Shown here one piece after another: positions 42,399-51,008 of a DNA stretch of 64,000 nucleotides. The DNA is from Paeniglutamicibacter kerguelensis (GTDB lineage: Bacteria > Actinomycetota > Actinomycetes > Actinomycetales > Micrococcaceae), in the NCBI RefSeq assembly GCF_017876535.1, contig NZ_JAGIOF010000001.1, forward strand, positions 2,728,001-2,792,000, written 5' to 3'. Made by a program: the position numbers and the translations under genes. The notes beneath the pieces were generated by a model that had not been told where the DNA came from, searched no databases, and saw only the letters and a list, made by a program, of their open reading frames with translations. Every line of letters begins with the position of its first letter. Position 1 is the stretch's first letter.

Positions 42399-44043
42399 CG
42401 GCCCGCAGCATCTCCCATTCACGATCGGTGGCCAGCGCCGCGAGGAAATCCTCGTCGTGGCTGGCCACAATCATGGCACCGCCAAATGACTCGAGCGCCG
42501 AGAGCAGCTGCTCCACGGTGGGCATGTCCAGGCTGTTGGTTGGTTCATCAAGCAAGAGGAGCTGCGGTGCGGGGCTCGCCAACAGTATTTGGGCCAACGC
42601 CACCCGGAACCTTTCACCGCCGGAAAGCCGGGACACCGGCTCGTCCACCCTGCTTCCGCGGAAATGAAACGCCGCCAGTTGCTCGCGCAACGCTTCCGGC
42701 GGCACACTGGGAGCCGCACCGCGCAGATTCTCCAGCATGCTCAGATCCTCATTGAGACCCACCCAGCCATCGGCGTCTCCGGCGTCCAGACGCTGCCGCA
42801 GGAAGCCCACCGGCACCCCGGCCCTAGCCGCCAGCTGGCCGAGCAGCGTGGATTTCCCGACCCCGTTTCCGCCTGTCAGTGCGATGCGTTCGGGACCGCG
42901 GACATGAACCACCCCGTCGTCGGCACATTGCTCACCGAACTCAAGAAGCGTCCCGCGGCCGATCTCGGCGACGGGAATTTCCACGACCGTGCGGCCGGCA
43001 GGGACCCGGGTTTCGGGCAGGTCGATGCCAATGCGGAACTCCACGGGAAGGGAGTCCCTTGCCGCATTGAACTCCGCGGCGGCGGAAGCTTCGCTGTCCT
43101 TCATGATTCCTCTGCTCTTGGCAGCGGTCTGTTCGGCCTTGTTCTTGAGCGTGTTTGCCAAGATCTTCGGCATCGACCCGGCGGCCTTCTGCCCTTGCTT
43201 GGAGCGCCTGGCGATTTTTGTCTCGGCCTCACGCCGTTGGCGCTTTTCGGTGGCCAGTTTGCGACGGGCATCACTGAGTCTCCGTTGGGCGCTCTCGCGA
43301 TCGTGGCCCATGCTCTCCTCACGTGACTGCCAATCCCCGAATCGAACCAGATCCATTTTCTCGGCCCTGAGCGCGCGCACGTTGACCGGGCGCAGCTCGG
43401 CCAACGAATCGACCAGGCGCAGCAGGGTCTGGTCGTGCGTTGTCACCAGCACCGTCCCGGGAGAGCGTTCCAACACTCCGTAGAGGCGGTGCCGCGCGGA
43501 CCTGTCCAGGTTGTTGGTCGGCTCGTCCAACAGCATGATTCCGCTGCCGCGCAGCTCGACCCCGGCGAGCGCAACCGCCATGGTTTCGCCGCCCGACAGC
43601 GTGGCAATGTCACGCCCCAGGAACTCTGGATCGACGGTGGTGTTCAGGTAGCCCTGCAGGATTGCGGCGCTGCGTTCGGGCAGGTCCCAGGCGTCGCCAA
43701 TGATCTCCATGTCGTGTTCGAGATCGGCAGACGTTGCCTCAAGCACCCTACCCAATGCGGCCAGAGTTTTCTCGATGCCCATGAGTTCGGCGACCGTCTT
43801 GCCCGTATGGAGCACGACGTTTTGGGCCAGGTAGCTCGGTTGCGACGAGGCAAGGATGCTTCCTGCCGTCGGCTTCAGTTCGCCGGCGATCAAACGCAAG
43901 AGCGTTGATTTGCCGGAGCCGTTGGGGCCGATGAGCCCGGTGGTCCCCCGGGAAAAGGTGGTGGAAAGGCCATCGAAGACCGTGCCCCCTGAGGGCCAGG
44001 AAAAGCTGAGGCGGTCCAAGACGACGGGATTAACGTTTTGCAT
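42355..44043 (-). CDS. ABC-F family ATPase
   Basis: A 562-aa protein with two ABC domains and no membrane part. Domain 1 has GPNGSGKST near residue 40, LSGGE near 148 and MLLDEPTNNLD near 170. The basic linker (about 240-325) carries many Lys/Arg. Domain 2 has LTGGNGVGKST near 395, RLSGGERFRVALAQILL near 485 and LLLDEPTNSLD near 512. ABC-F proteins act on the ribosome, either as translation factors or to displace antibiotics; the short interdomain linker does not decide which. The SD is weak. A possible leader peptide lies 35 nt upstream, as found for resistance ABC-F genes. Confidence 0.9.
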   Translation of the reverse strand: MQNVNPVVLDRLSFSWPSGGTVFDGLSTTFSRGTTGLIGPNGSGKSTLLRLIAGELKPTAGSILASSQPSYLAQNVVLHTGKTVAELMGIEKTLAALGRVLEATSADLEHDMEIIGDAWDLPERSAAILQGYLNTTVDPEFLGRDIATLSGGETMAVALAGVELRGSGIMLLDEPTNNLDRSARHRLYGVLERSPGTVLVTTHDQTLLRLVDSLAELRPVNVRALRAEKMDLVRFGDWQSREESMGHDRESAQRRLSDARRKLATEKRQRREAETKIARRSKQGQKAAGSMPKILANTLKNKAEQTAAKSRGIMKDSEASAAAEFNAARDSLPVEFRIGIDLPETRVPAGRTVVEIPVAEIGRGTLLEFGEQCADDGVVHVRGPERIALTGGNGVGKSTLLGQLAARAGVPVGFLRQRLDAGDADGWVGLNEDLSMLENLRGAAPSVPPEALREQLAAFHFRGSRVDEPVSRLSGGERFRVALAQILLASPAPQLLLLDEPTNSLDMPTVEQLLSALESFGGAMIVASHDEDFLAALATDREWEMLRAATLPGGQRSAGQAL

Positions 44044-44078
44044 GGGGTGTTCTCGAATCGACGAAGGAAGCGCCGAAA

Positions 44079-44120
44079 CTACTGCATGCCGCCAACAACC
44101 TGCTGGTTGGTACGAGTCAT
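44079..44120 (-). CDS. possible 13-aa leader peptide of the ABC-F gene
   Basis: ATG 44120 with AAGGAA 3-4 nt upstream encodes MTRTNQQVVGGMQ, ending 35 nt before the ABC-F start. The CCAAC/GTTGG arms in its codons could fold. Leader peptides of this kind mediate ribosome-stalling control of some antibiotic-resistance ABC-F genes. Evidence is limited to position and SD. Confidence 0.3.
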   Translation of the reverse strand: MTRTNQQVVGGMQ

Positions 44121-44254
44121 GAGTTCCTTGGCGCGATTAGGCGAAGGCAAGAACAAGCAACACGTCGTGATCCTCACGTCGACAATGGGACTCTTCCATC
44201 CTGACGCCTCACGTCAGCGGCTGTCAAACGGCCCTGGCACCCCGGGGCAGGGTG

Positions 44255-45280
44255 TCATCCGGAGGAAGCGGCGATCAGCGCGGCCTCCTCGTCAGGGCTG
44301 AGTCCCGATTTCAGCGTTGCCACGTCACCGGCAGGCGTGGCACGGACGATGTCAGTGAAGATTTCCAGCAGTGCCCGGCGGCGCAGCCCCATGGCCAGGG
44401 AACGGGCGTCGGACCGCCGTGTGAAACCCGCGTGCTCCGGGCCGGGCGGAAGCACCAACGGAAGCGACTTCGGCCCCGCCCAAACATTGACGTTGTCCGC
44501 TTCAAGCTTGGTGAGGTCGTAGTGAACAACGGAAGGTGTTGCTTCAACTCCGGTCCGGGGATGCAGTTCTCCCCCACCCGCAGCTTGGGCCATGTGCAGT
44601 GCTTCGGCCAGGGTCGTTTGCTCGCCCACCGCGTTGACGTGTCCGTGCCGGCCGGCAAGGCCCGCGTCGAGGATGAACGCGGCAAGGTCCCGGACATCGA
44701 TGATCTGCACGCTGAGCGTGTTCCCCGGATCGCCCGGCACCAGCACCGGGCGCCGCTCCTCGGAAAACCGCAGCGGCCAATAGGTGCTGCGCCCGCTCGG
44801 ATCCCCGGGACCCCCGATCAGGCCAGACCGGACCACCAAGGCCCGGCCACCGCGGGCTTCCATGGTGACGTGCTCGCCATAGGATTTGGCGCGGCCGTAG
44901 TCGTAGTCGTCTGCAGGGGTTTCGGGAGGCAGCGGTTCGAGCACTGCTGCGTCCTCATCCGCGCCGGGTATGGATTGGTCGGCATACACCGAGCAGGAGG
45001 ACACATTGACCCAATGCGCGGCGGTGTCGGCCAACGCCTCCACGGCGCCGCGGGCCTGCCCAGGATCGCGGGTCAGCTCGATGACCAGGTCCCAGCGGAT
45101 GGCGCGGGCCGCTTCGTATGCGCCGGGAAGCGTTCGGTCGGCGATGATGGGCTGGACACCGGCCGCGAATTCGTGGCTGCCTCGGGCCAACGCATGGACT
45201 TCGTGGCCGCGCGCCAGCGCCTGTTCGCACAGTGTCCGTCCAAGCCAAGCGGTGCCGCCGAGTATGAGGATCTTCGTCAT
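44255..45280 (-). CDS. NAD-dependent epimerase/reductase (extended SDR)
   Basis: A 341-aa SDR-fold protein. The N-terminal Rossmann motif ILILGGTAWLGRTLCEQ is followed by HVHALARGS-type strands and by the catalytic-region SSCSVYADQS; the Tyr-x-x-x-Lys appears as YGRAKSYGE. It resembles epimerase/dehydratase-like reductases of secondary or sugar metabolism; substrate unknown. The ATG is fixed by homology (MTKILILGG), but its GGAGG directly abuts the ATG, too close for normal initiation, so an upstream AAGG may serve instead. Confidence 0.8.
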   Translation of the reverse strand: MTKILILGGTAWLGRTLCEQALARGHEVHALARGSHEFAAGVQPIIADRTLPGAYEAARAIRWDLVIELTRDPGQARGAVEALADTAAHWVNVSSCSVYADQSIPGADEDAAVLEPLPPETPADDYDYGRAKSYGEHVTMEARGGRALVVRSGLIGGPGDPSGRSTYWPLRFSEERRPVLVPGDPGNTLSVQIIDVRDLAAFILDAGLAGRHGHVNAVGEQTTLAEALHMAQAAGGGELHPRTGVEATPSVVHYDLTKLEADNVNVWAGPKSLPLVLPPGPEHAGFTRRSDARSLAMGLRRRALLEIFTDIVRATPAGDVATLKSGLSPDEEAALIAASSG

Positions 45281-45409
45281 CCTCCGATCACACCTTGGCT
45301 CAAGCCAACCTGACAAGGGGCTTTCACCATGAGCTGAGTCCCAGAAAACAGGGCGGACACGTTCCTTGAACTGCCGCACACTTCACGGCGGTCTCTGTAG
45401 ACTCTGGCC

Positions 45410-46018
45410 ATGAAACGGTTCTTGGGTACCACCATCGCCTGCCTGACGCTCTCATTGGCGGTTTCCGGATGCGTGCAGCTCGAGACGCAGCAACCTCCAG
45501 TCTCGCAGGGCCCCGCAACGCAGCCGCCGACACCAGCCGCCACCCCCACGGAAAGTGCGCCCGCTGTTGAGCCTGACTCCGCCAAAGGATTGCAGGAAAG
45601 AATCGCGAAGCTCTCCAAGGGCGCTGCTTCGCGAGAAATACAGGACGGCCGGCACCCCTTCGACAACGCGGTGCCGGGCACCGAACGCACGGTGCTTGCC
45701 AATGTCGCTTCCGGGGAGCACATCGTGGCGCTTCCCGAAAAAGTCGGCGGCGATACCCTGCTTGTCGCCATCCAGTGCCTTCCTGGCTCGAGCGCCGACG
45801 GCCCTATTCACACCATTTTTACGGGCCCCGATTCGGCAGGGGAATCCGGCAGCGGCAGCGTACCCACTTGCCATGCCGGGTCGTATTTTGCGTTCAGCTC
45901 CGGTTTCAACCCCGATTCGCAGCCCACGCGCCTGAACATCAGCGCTCCCGCAGGAACCAAGTATGAGTACTCTGTGGTGACTTTCACCGCTGCCCCGGGA
46001 CCCTCCGAGAAGGGTTAG
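45410..46018 (+). CDS. lipoprotein, unknown function
   Basis: A 202-aa predicted lipoprotein. The signal peptide ends in LAVSGC, giving a lipid anchor at Cys21. A Pro/Thr/Gln-rich linker (about 25-55) leads to a globular domain (about 60-195) with two Cys that may form a disulfide. I do not recognise the domain; the beta-rich pattern suggests a binding module. It is divergent from the epimerase gene and its end overlaps the convergent acetyltransferase gene by 4 nt. Confidence 0.75.
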   Translation: MKRFLGTTIACLTLSLAVSGCVQLETQQPPVSQGPATQPPTPAATPTESAPAVEPDSAKGLQERIAKLSKGAASREIQDGRHPFDNAVPGTERTVLANVASGEHIVALPEKVGGDTLLVAIQCLPGSSADGPIHTIFTGPDSAGESGSGSVPTCHAGSYFAFSSGFNPDSQPTRLNISAPAGTKYEYSVVTFTAAPGPSEKG

Positions 46019-46629
46019 CCAACAGTGCCGGTGCCACGCGCATGCTTGGCCAGCCGGTGTTCGAGCCCCGAGCGCACCTGCTGCCACTCCGAGGCAATGA
46101 TCGAGTAGACACATGTATCGCGCAGCGACCCGTTGGCCATGCGCGTGTGCGAGCGCAGCACCCCGTCCAGCTTCGCACCCAGGCGCTCGATGGCGGCCCG
46201 TGATTGCGCGTTCATCCAGTGCGTGCGGAATTCAACGGCCGGGCATCCGAGCACCTCAAAGGCGTGGGTCAGCAGCAGGAGCTTTGCATCCGCATTGGTT
46301 CCCGTGCCGCTTGCAGAAGCCCGGTTCCAGGTGGAGCCGATCTCAACGCGCGGCAGGGAGGCATCGATGGCCATGTAGGTGGTCATGCCCAGCACCAGTC
46401 CATCGGAATTGCGGCGGCTCACGAACGGCAGCATGGAACCCGCCGCTTGCTCCGCCAGCCTGCATTCGATTTCCGCCCGCATCTGCTCCGGATGAGGCAC
46501 CACCGTGTACCAAAGGTTCCACACCTCGCCGTCTCGAACCGCGTCGACCAATTCGTCATGGTGTTCAGGGGTCAGCGGCTCAAGGGTGACAAGGCTCCCC
46601 CGCAGGGTGGCCGGCTCAATCAACGTCAT
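46015..46629 (-). CDS. GNAT acetyltransferase (RimJ/RimL-like)
   Basis: A 204-aa acetyltransferase. The N-terminal LVTLEPLTPEHHDELVDAV is typical of the RimJ/RimL group; the acetyl-CoA strand appears as VEIGSTWNRASASGTGTNAD and the later helix as NAQSRAAIERLGAKLDG. Similar proteins modify amino groups of proteins or small molecules; the target is unknown. It lies 10 nt downstream of the phosphatase gene on the same strand, probably in one operon. Confidence 0.85.
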   Translation of the reverse strand: MTLIEPATLRGSLVTLEPLTPEHHDELVDAVRDGEVWNLWYTVVPHPEQMRAEIECRLAEQAAGSMLPFVSRRNSDGLVLGMTTYMAIDASLPRVEIGSTWNRASASGTGTNADAKLLLLTHAFEVLGCPAVEFRTHWMNAQSRAAIERLGAKLDGVLRSHTRMANGSLRDTCVYSIIASEWQQVRSGLEHRLAKHARGTGTVG

Positions 46630-46638
46630 GTTTTCAGC

Positions 46639-47403
46639 CTAAGGCCTGGTGCCGTCGCGTTTTTTCGACGACACCCTGGTGCCGGGCGGGAAATCCGGAG
46701 GCAGGGGCTGGGTCAGCTTCCCGATGATGGAGTCGATCTCCGCTTGGGTCAGCCCGTGCGCCAGCAGGAACGCTTCGACGTCCAGTGAACCCACGAATTC
46801 ATCCAACGCCGCGACGCGTTCGGCAAGGTGCTCCGCGAGCTTCTGCTCTTCGATGTGCGATTCGTAGGGGTGCTTGACCGGGCTGACCCTGTGCCATTCG
46901 TTGATGCCCCGCAAGGCCGCCTCGTACTGGGATTCCAGCAGGTCCTGCCGCCCCGCCAGCTGCAGCAGCATCGAGACCACCAGTCCGGTGCGGTCCCGGC
47001 CCGCCGAGCAGTGCAAAACGATGCCGCCCTCCGCGGCGGCTATCCGGCGGAAGATCTCGGCGATCCTGTCCGGGAAGTACTCAACGTTCGCCGGGTACAG
47101 CCGCGGGTGGTTCATGTACGGGACGGCGACCTGTTCAAACTCCGGGTGGCCCGGTTCCTCGGTCGGTGCATTGATGATGGCGATCCCCGCCCGCACCGCC
47201 TCATCGATCGTGGGGTCGGTGGGGCGGCGGTTCCGTTCGGTGGGGTTGCGCAGGTCGATGACCGTGCGCACGCCGTCGGCGTAGGCCTGTTCCCACCCCG
47301 CGGTGGTCAGCCATTCACTGCGCCCCATCCGATAGATCCGGCCCAGCACGTGGCGTGCGTTGACGGCCCCCTCCCAATGCGGCTGCCCGCTGGAATCCAA
47401 CAA
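46639..47403 (-). CDS. protein-tyrosine phosphatase (PtpB-like)
   Basis: A 254-aa phosphatase with the P-loop VLHCSAGRDRTGLVVSMLL near residue 130: nucleophile Cys and the Arg of Cys-x5-Arg, with the extra Asp/Lys-type pattern of PtpB/Siw14-like enzymes, which can also act on phosphoinositides. The C-terminal segment LAHGLTQAEIDSIIGKL is typical. The start is uncertain: TTG 47403 has GGGCGG upstream and no ATG or GTG precedes the conserved EGAVNARHVLG block. It follows the monooxygenase gene by 14 nt. Confidence 0.8.
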   Translation of the reverse strand: MLDSSGQPHWEGAVNARHVLGRIYRMGRSEWLTTAGWEQAYADGVRTVIDLRNPTERNRRPTDPTIDEAVRAGIAIINAPTEEPGHPEFEQVAVPYMNHPRLYPANVEYFPDRIAEIFRRIAAAEGGIVLHCSAGRDRTGLVVSMLLQLAGRQDLLESQYEAALRGINEWHRVSPVKHPYESHIEEQKLAEHLAERVAALDEFVGSLDVEAFLLAHGLTQAEIDSIIGKLTQPLPPDFPPGTRVSSKKRDGTRP

Positions 47404-47417
47404 GTCGAACCGCCGCC

Positions 47418-47771
47418 CTAGGCCTGGGCTGCCTGGTAGGTCTCGATGCGGATGTGGCGTTCGATTCCCGTCGCCGAACGCACGTCCTCGTTCTTGGGCT
47501 TTTCCGCGGGGGCGGCATCTGCGGCGGCGGGACGCGTGTGCGAGGCGCGGAAGGCCTCCGAATTTTTCCATGCCTCGAAGTCGGATTCGGCCTCGAATTC
47601 CATGGTGACCTTGTACGGGGTTCCTTCTTCCGCCGGACGGTCAAGGGTGGCGCGGGAGAGCCCCGCGACCTTGGACAGGTTGTTTCGCATGTTGCCGATG
47701 AAGCGCTCCTCGAATGCGGCGGCGCGTTCTGCCGGAACATCGATCCGGTTGGTGACGATGTACATGTTCAT
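47418..47771 (-). CDS. antibiotic-biosynthesis/heme monooxygenase-fold protein
   Basis: A 117-aa protein of the ABM fold. MYIVTNRIDVPAERAAAFEE at the start and KVTMEFEAESDFEAWKNSEA in the middle are typical of heme-degrading HmoB/IsdG-like or other ABM enzymes. The ending HTRPAAADAAPAEKPKNEDV is low in complexity. ATG 47771 and ATG 47765 are both possible; the second has the better SD spacing (AAGGG, 8 nt). It is the first gene of a probable operon with the phosphatase and acetyltransferase, divergent from the siderophore operon. A heme-iron role is suggested by that place, not shown. Confidence 0.75.
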   Translation of the reverse strand: MNMYIVTNRIDVPAERAAAFEERFIGNMRNNLSKVAGLSRATLDRPAEEGTPYKVTMEFEAESDFEAWKNSEAFRASHTRPAAADAAPAEKPKNEDVRSATGIERHIRIETYQAAQA

Positions 47772-48066
47772 GCCCTTCTTCGGGTGGCGATCGGTGCCCC
47801 TTGGCTCCGTGCTCTGCCTCCCACGGTACCCATGACCCTCCCGGAATCTGCAAGTGCATGGCCGTGGTGACGCACAAGATGAAGAGACCGAGGCCGGGAC
47901 GGAAATTTTGCGAATTGTGAAGCACCGGGTTTCGCCCCCGGCCGGCCTTACGGGCACGAGCCCTCCGGAGGGACGCCCACCCCCGTCCGACATGGATTTT
48001 TTTGTTGTTCATTTAACTGAATTTGCATTAAGGGCCACGGTCGTGCGCTTAATGTCTCGGCACGAG
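47772..48066. other. intergenic region between monooxygenase and siderophore operon
   Basis: No gene is supported here. CATTAAG (48026-48032) and CTTAATG (48048-48054) form a 7-bp inverted repeat with a 15-nt spacer just upstream of the iron box; this may be a second operator. An AT-rich stretch at 47997-48030 is the likely promoter area. Confidence 0.45.
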
Positions 48067-48085
48067 TTAGGTAAGCATAACCTTT
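48067..48085. promoter_or_regulatory. DtxR/IdeR iron box before the siderophore operon
   Basis: TTAGGTAAGCATAACCTTT at 48067-48085 matches the 19-bp DtxR/IdeR/DmdR palindrome (TTAGGTTAG-type half-sites) at about 14 positions. It ends 41 nt before the first gene start. Iron-loaded repressor should shut off the operon. Confidence 0.85.
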
Positions 48086-48126
48086 GCCTGTCAGCTTGTG
48101 GTTTTTCCCAACATCGAAGGAGCCCC

Positions 48127-49656
48127 ATGACGCCCCAACGTCCCCTGGCGCAAACCCTGTCCTCCCCCGCATATGCCTCCGACGGCGCCGCGGCAAGGCA
48201 TCTGCTCGGCGCCGAATCCGCCGAACGCATGGCCGAAGAATTCGGTGCCGCCGCACGCATGGCAGCCCGTTCGATCGCCGGGGCCGCCGGCCCCACCACG
48301 GGTCCCGGCCCCGCAGCGCTGCGGGCCCGGCTCGACGCGGTGGACCTGCGCACCCCGCTGGGCAGCACCGAAGCCGCCCTGGAGGAAGCGACGGAACTGT
48401 ACCTGCGCGATGCGGTCTACTTCCACCACCCGCGCTACGCCGCGCACCTGAACTGCCCCGTGGCAGTGCCCGCCGTTGTCGCCGAGGCGCTCGTCACCAC
48501 CGTCAACACCTCGATGGACACCTGGGACCAGAGCGCCGGCGCCACGCTCATCGAACAACGGCTCATCGACTGGGCAGCTGACCTGGCGGAACTCGGCCCG
48601 GAGGCCGACGGCGTCTTCACCAGCGGCGGAACGGCCTCCAACATGCAGGCCATGCTGCTGGCCCGCAACGCCGCGGTCGCCGGCGCGCCGGGCAGCCTGC
48701 CCGAGCGGCTTGCCGGGCTGCGCATCTATGCCTCGGCCGACAGCCACTTCAGCATCTCCACCTCCGCCTCGTTGCTCGGCATGGGGGCCGACGCAGTGGT
48801 GGCAATTCCCGTGGACTCGATGCACCGGATGGACGCGACCGCCCTGGAGCGCGCGCTTGCAGACGACCGGGCCGCCGGGCTGCGCGCCCTGGCCATCGTC
48901 GCCACCGCGGGTACCACCGACTTCGGCGCCATCGACCCGCTGCCGGCTCTTGGGGCGCTGGCGGCCGCCTACGGCGCTTGGTTCCACGTCGATGCCGCCT
49001 ACGGCTGCGGGCTGCTCGCCTCGCCGCGGCACCGCGGCATGCTTTCCGGCATCGAAAACGCCAACTCGGTGACCGTCGACTTCCACAAGTCCTTCTTCCA
49101 GCCCATCGGATCCAGCGCGATCCTGGTCCGCGACAAGTCCTCCCTGGGCCTGGTCTCGCACCATGCCGAATACCTGAACCCGGCGGCCGAGGCCGGCCGC
49201 GTGCCCAACCAGGTCGACAAGTCGCTGGCGACCACGCGCCGCTTCGATGCGCTGAAGCTCTGGGTGACGCTGCGCTCCATCGGCGGGCAGGCCATCGGGG
49301 AAATGTTCGACTCCGTGATGGAGTTGGCCGCCGAGGCGGGAGACATGGTCCAGGACCACCCCGAACTCGAGCTCGCCGCTCCGGTGCAGCTGAGCACCGT
49401 GGTCTTCCGCTACGTCCCGGCCGGCCGGGACGGCGACGGTGCCGTGGAATCGCTGGCCAATGTGATCCGCAAGGCCCTGTATGAATCCGGCGAGGCCATG
49501 GTTGCCGCCACCACCGTCAACGGGGTGCGCCACCTGAAGCTAACCCTGCTCAACCCGCAAACCGCGCCGCGGGACGTGGCCGAGATCCTTGACGCCGTCG
49601 TGGCCCACGGCCGCCGGCTCTCCGGCGAGCGCGCAGCAAGCGAGGTCAACGCATGA
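48127..49656 (+). CDS. desA: lysine decarboxylase DesA (PLP-dependent)
   Basis: A 509-aa group II PLP decarboxylase. It has the cofactor-stacking His region VDAAYGCGLLASPRHRG and the PLP Lys in TVDFHKSFFQPIGSS near residue 320. In desferrioxamine-type pathways this enzyme turns lysine into cadaverine; ornithine or diaminobutyrate decarboxylases look alike, so the exact amine is inferred. AAGGAG precedes ATG 48127 by 5-6 nt. Its stop overlaps the monooxygenase start as ATGA. The iron box just upstream sets its control. Confidence 0.9.
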   Translation: MTPQRPLAQTLSSPAYASDGAAARHLLGAESAERMAEEFGAAARMAARSIAGAAGPTTGPGPAALRARLDAVDLRTPLGSTEAALEEATELYLRDAVYFHHPRYAAHLNCPVAVPAVVAEALVTTVNTSMDTWDQSAGATLIEQRLIDWAADLAELGPEADGVFTSGGTASNMQAMLLARNAAVAGAPGSLPERLAGLRIYASADSHFSISTSASLLGMGADAVVAIPVDSMHRMDATALERALADDRAAGLRALAIVATAGTTDFGAIDPLPALGALAAAYGAWFHVDAAYGCGLLASPRHRGMLSGIENANSVTVDFHKSFFQPIGSSAILVRDKSSLGLVSHHAEYLNPAAEAGRVPNQVDKSLATTRRFDALKLWVTLRSIGGQAIGEMFDSVMELAAEAGDMVQDHPELELAAPVQLSTVVFRYVPAGRDGDGAVESLANVIRKALYESGEAMVAATTVNGVRHLKLTLLNPQTAPRDVAEILDAVVAHGRRLSGERAASEVNA

Positions 49657-51008
49657 GCATCAAGAACCTGAACCACGAACCGGTCTGGGACGCAGTGGGC
49701 ATCGGCGCCGGCCCCTTCAACCTCGGCTTCGCGGCGCTGGCCAGCTCCGTGCAGGACCTGCGGGTGCTGGTGCTCGAGAGCGCCGACGAGCTGGCCTGGC
49801 ACCCGGGCATGATGCTGGACGGCGCCCACCTGCAGGTCCCGTTCATGGCCGACCTGGTCACCATGGCCGACCCGACCAACCCGCTGTCCTTCCTGAACCA
49901 CCTGAAGGAAACCGGACGCATCTACCCGTTCTACATCAGGGAGAACTTCTACCCGCTGCGCGAGGAGTACAACAACTACCTGCGCTGGGCCGCGGCCAAG
50001 CTGCCCTCGGTCCGGTTCGGGCACCACGTCGCCGCCGCCCGGCACGTGGACGGGGTCTACGAACTCGACGTGCACACGTCCGAGGGGGCGCACACCGTGC
50101 GCACCCGCAAGCTGGTGCTGGGCACCGGCACCGTGCCGTACGTGCCCGCCTCCGTGCCCGAGCAACTGCTGGCCAGCGGCCAGGTGGTGCACAGCAGCGG
50201 CTACCGGGAAGCCAGCGAACGCGTTGCCGCCTCCGGCCGCATCGCGGTGGTCGGCAGCGGCCAGAGCGCCGCGGAAATCTTCGCCGACCTGCTGGGCCGG
50301 CTGCCGGCCGACGGGCAGCTGGAGTGGGTCACCCGCTCCGCGCGCTTCTTCCCGCTGGAATACACCAAGCTGACCCTGGAGATGACAAGCCCGGAGTACA
50401 TCGACCACTTCCACGGGCTGCCGCAGGGCACCCGGGACCGGCTTTCGGCGAGCCAGAAGGGGCTCTACAAGGGCATCAACGCGGATCTGATCGACGAGAT
50501 CCACGAGATGCTCTACCGGCGGTCCGTGTCCGGCCACCGGCCCGTCACGCTGCGCGCGGCCACCGCGCTGGAATCCGTCTCAACCTGCGACGGCTCCCTG
50601 GGCCTGGGGCTGCGCAACCAGGACGACGGCGGGGCCTTCACCACGCACGCCGACTCCCTGGTGCTGGCCACCGGCTACGGCTACCGGGAACCGGCTTTCC
50701 TGGCCGGCATCGACCAGCGCCTGAACCGGCTGCCCGACGGCCGGCTGGACGTGGACCGCGACTACGCGATCACCCCCGAGGGCGACGTGCTGGTGCAGAA
50801 CGCCGAATTGCACACCCACGGGTTCACGGCCCCCGACCTGGGCATGGGCGCCTACCGCAACTCGGTGATCATCAACCGGCTGCTCGGCCGGGCGCACTAC
50901 CGGGTCGAGACCCGAATCGGTTTCCAGCACTTCGGCAGCCCCGCCACGGGCGCCAATCCCGCCCACTCCCCCGAGATTGAACTCCACCCCGAAGGAGCCC
51001 ACGCATGA
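49653..51008 (+). CDS. desB: cadaverine/lysine N-monooxygenase DesB
   Basis: A 451-aa flavin-dependent N-hydroxylase of the IucD/SidA/PvdA family. The FAD motif is VGIGAGPFNLGFAAL near residue 16, the NADPH motif VVGSGQSAAEIFADL near 205, and the late substrate motif LATGYGYREP near 345. It puts a hydroxyl on the terminal amine of cadaverine to form the hydroxamate precursor. It is coupled by ATGA overlaps to both neighbours. Confidence 0.93.
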   Translation: MSIKNLNHEPVWDAVGIGAGPFNLGFAALASSVQDLRVLVLESADELAWHPGMMLDGAHLQVPFMADLVTMADPTNPLSFLNHLKETGRIYPFYIRENFYPLREEYNNYLRWAAAKLPSVRFGHHVAAARHVDGVYELDVHTSEGAHTVRTRKLVLGTGTVPYVPASVPEQLLASGQVVHSSGYREASERVAASGRIAVVGSGQSAAEIFADLLGRLPADGQLEWVTRSARFFPLEYTKLTLEMTSPEYIDHFHGLPQGTRDRLSASQKGLYKGINADLIDEIHEMLYRRSVSGHRPVTLRAATALESVSTCDGSLGLGLRNQDDGGAFTTHADSLVLATGYGYREPAFLAGIDQRLNRLPDGRLDVDRDYAITPEGDVLVQNAELHTHGFTAPDLGMGAYRNSVIINRLLGRAHYRVETRIGFQHFGSPATGANPAHSPEIELHPEGAHA

